Shown here piece by piece: positions 58,733 through 60,000 of a DNA stretch of 60,000 bases. The notes beneath the pieces were generated by a model. It made no database searches and was not told the DNA's origin. It saw nothing but the letters and a program-made list of their open reading frames with translations. Made by a program: the position numbers and the translations under genes. Every line of letters begins with the position of its first letter. Positions within the stretch are counted from its first letter, which is position 1. Source of the stretch: Tubulanus polymorphus (taxonomy: Eukaryota; Nemertea; Palaeonemertea; Tubulaniformes; Tubulanidae); the NCBI RefSeq assembly GCF_964204645.1, contig NC_134032.1, positions 5,577,175 to 5,637,174 of the forward strand, written 5' to 3'.

Positions 58733-60000
58733 ATGAATTGATTCATCGCAGTGTCCGTGACAAATTTTCCGATCATTCTCTGAAGCCATGGCGCACTGGT
58801 GTTGTTGGCACACTTGACGATAGTGCCGAGTTATGGAACAAAAGTGTCGTGAATGGTCTTGTAACGTACCGGTGTTACGTCTGTTTTGATGAATTTCCGA
58901 GGGCCGACGATGTAGTGGTGCATTTATGTTCCCATGACGTCTACAACGCCCCCGATTTCAAGTGCAAGAAATGCGGCATCTCATGCTGCTCCAAACAGAA
59001 TTTGACATGTCATTTGGCATCGCATGTAATCACAGTTTACACGTGCACCACATGTGGGGATAAATTTGTTCGTTTGAGGAATCTGCGCGTACACATGAGC
59101 ACAGTGCACGCGCGCACACTGCCTTGTAAATGCCACCGCTGTGCATGCGAATTCAATACCAATGCTGAGAAACAAGCGCATGTTCGCATCACACATGTCG
59201 GACGACGACATCAGTGTTTGGCATGTGCATCCACGTTCGCAAATCCGACTCGGATGTTTGCGCATATGCTGAACGCGCACTCGTCACAAGTGCATGTCGC
59301 AGCCGGGCAGTGCGGGTTTACAATCAACGGGCAACTGGTGACCTCAATCGCGCAGACGGAGGTTGGTCAGGCAGGAGGCAAGCGGACGGAGATCAGGCGG
59401 ACGGAGGTGGCTCAGGTGGAGGTCGCACAGATGAAGGACAGGCAGACAGAGGTTGGCCACACAGATGTTGCACACACAGAGATCACGCCAAATCATAGTG
59501 AAAATTGTGAACTAACTGATGATGGCGATGATGAAAATGATATTAAAAAACGGACGAAAGTGAAAGGGAAATACGCGTGCGCCGAATGCGAATTGAATTT
59601 TGCTCGGAGGTCTGACTGGGGCGCGCATATGAAACACCTACATGCAGTTAACACCCCCTATCAGTGTCAACTGTGCGACGACAGAGCATATGGGAGTTTC
59701 GCTGTTTTGCGACGCCACTGTAAATCCAAACATGCCAGTTATAAGATAGCGACAGACGGAACGCTGACCTTGCTGGGCGACGGACGGGGAGAGCGACCCG
59801 CGCTGTTTCGATGCGACTTTTGTGCATGTAATTTCCACGAGAATTACAGTTGGAAGCTTCATATGCGCGATCAGCACTGCATCCTTAAACCGTACTCATG
59901 TAAATTATGTGACACCATGTTCGAGAAAATCTCCGAACGTACAGAGCACGTGCGACAACATCACCTCGAGACTATAACATGTGAATTATGCGGTTTTGTT
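58733..60000 (+). CDS. Gene B exon 4 (partial): nine C2H2 fingers and the start of a tenth
   Basis: Residues 103-525, open to the window edge. The acceptor cttggttgcag joins in phase 1: DELIHRSVRDKFSDHSLKPW. A first block of five fingers begins CYVCFDEFPRADDVVVHLCSH and ends CLACASTFANPTRMFAHMLN-AH. A linker of TEVxQ-like repeats and acidic residues (about 59320-59560) follows, then four fingers (CAECELNF, CQLCDDRAY, CDFCACNF, CKLCDTMF) and CELCGFV. The linkers are not the TGEKP type. Probably a nuclear nucleic-acid-binding protein; target unknown. Confidence 0.93.

Overview
The window looks like AT-rich nuclear DNA of a marine invertebrate animal. Its genes are made of short exons with GT-AG junctions and long introns, and it is crowded with small DNA transposons, Helentron-like repeats, LINE pieces and one LTR element. 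The short motif TAGGCCTA recurs throughout. I cannot name the phylum from sequence alone; nothing is bacterial or viral-vector-like.

Two large C2H2 zinc-finger genes dominate. Gene A, on the minus strand, starts with ATG at 36054 and runs off the left edge. I can join twelve coding exons (35914-36054, 32925-33103, 26296-27262, 21452-22109, 21078-21272, 14654-14812, 12018-12249, 10182-10297, 9521-9586, 6431-6723, 5917-6133, 1-1304). Every junction phase matches, giving 1509 codons inside the window. The protein has a basic, serine-rich and acidic amino-terminal half followed by more than twenty zinc fingers. Gene B, on the plus strand, starts with ATG at 51690 (exons to 51720, then 57079-57245, 58047-58155 and 58733 to the right edge) and gives 525 codons with at least nine fingers. 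A second possible first exon lies at 48561-48632, downstream of a CpG-rich region with an ETS-type site near 47055. The genes are divergent and are probably nuclear DNA- or RNA-binding proteins; targets are unknown.

Between and inside them lie smaller coding remnants. These are a degraded transposase-like gene with a GC-AG intron in the first intron of gene B (52458-55043); an inverted pair of first exons around a 360-bp shared upstream region (43335-43486 minus, 43844-43984 plus); LINE ORF1 (40660-41648, minus) fused to a run of 112 uninterrupted CAG triplets; LINE reverse-transcriptase fragments (1842-3036 and 36745-37060); and a scrambled Ty3/Gypsy-type element (about 14870-20332).

The introns preserve an unusually readable record of nested insertion. 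Several transposons sit inside copies of other repeats whose uninterrupted paralogues are also in the window, so target duplications can be read directly (TTAA, TAA, a 10-bp and a 7-bp duplication). A 2.26-kb foldback lies in the 5' region of gene B. Two Helentron/DINE-like elements carry central minisatellites of about 153 bp. Exon models rest on reading frame, splice consensus and zinc-finger spacing; no transcript data were available.
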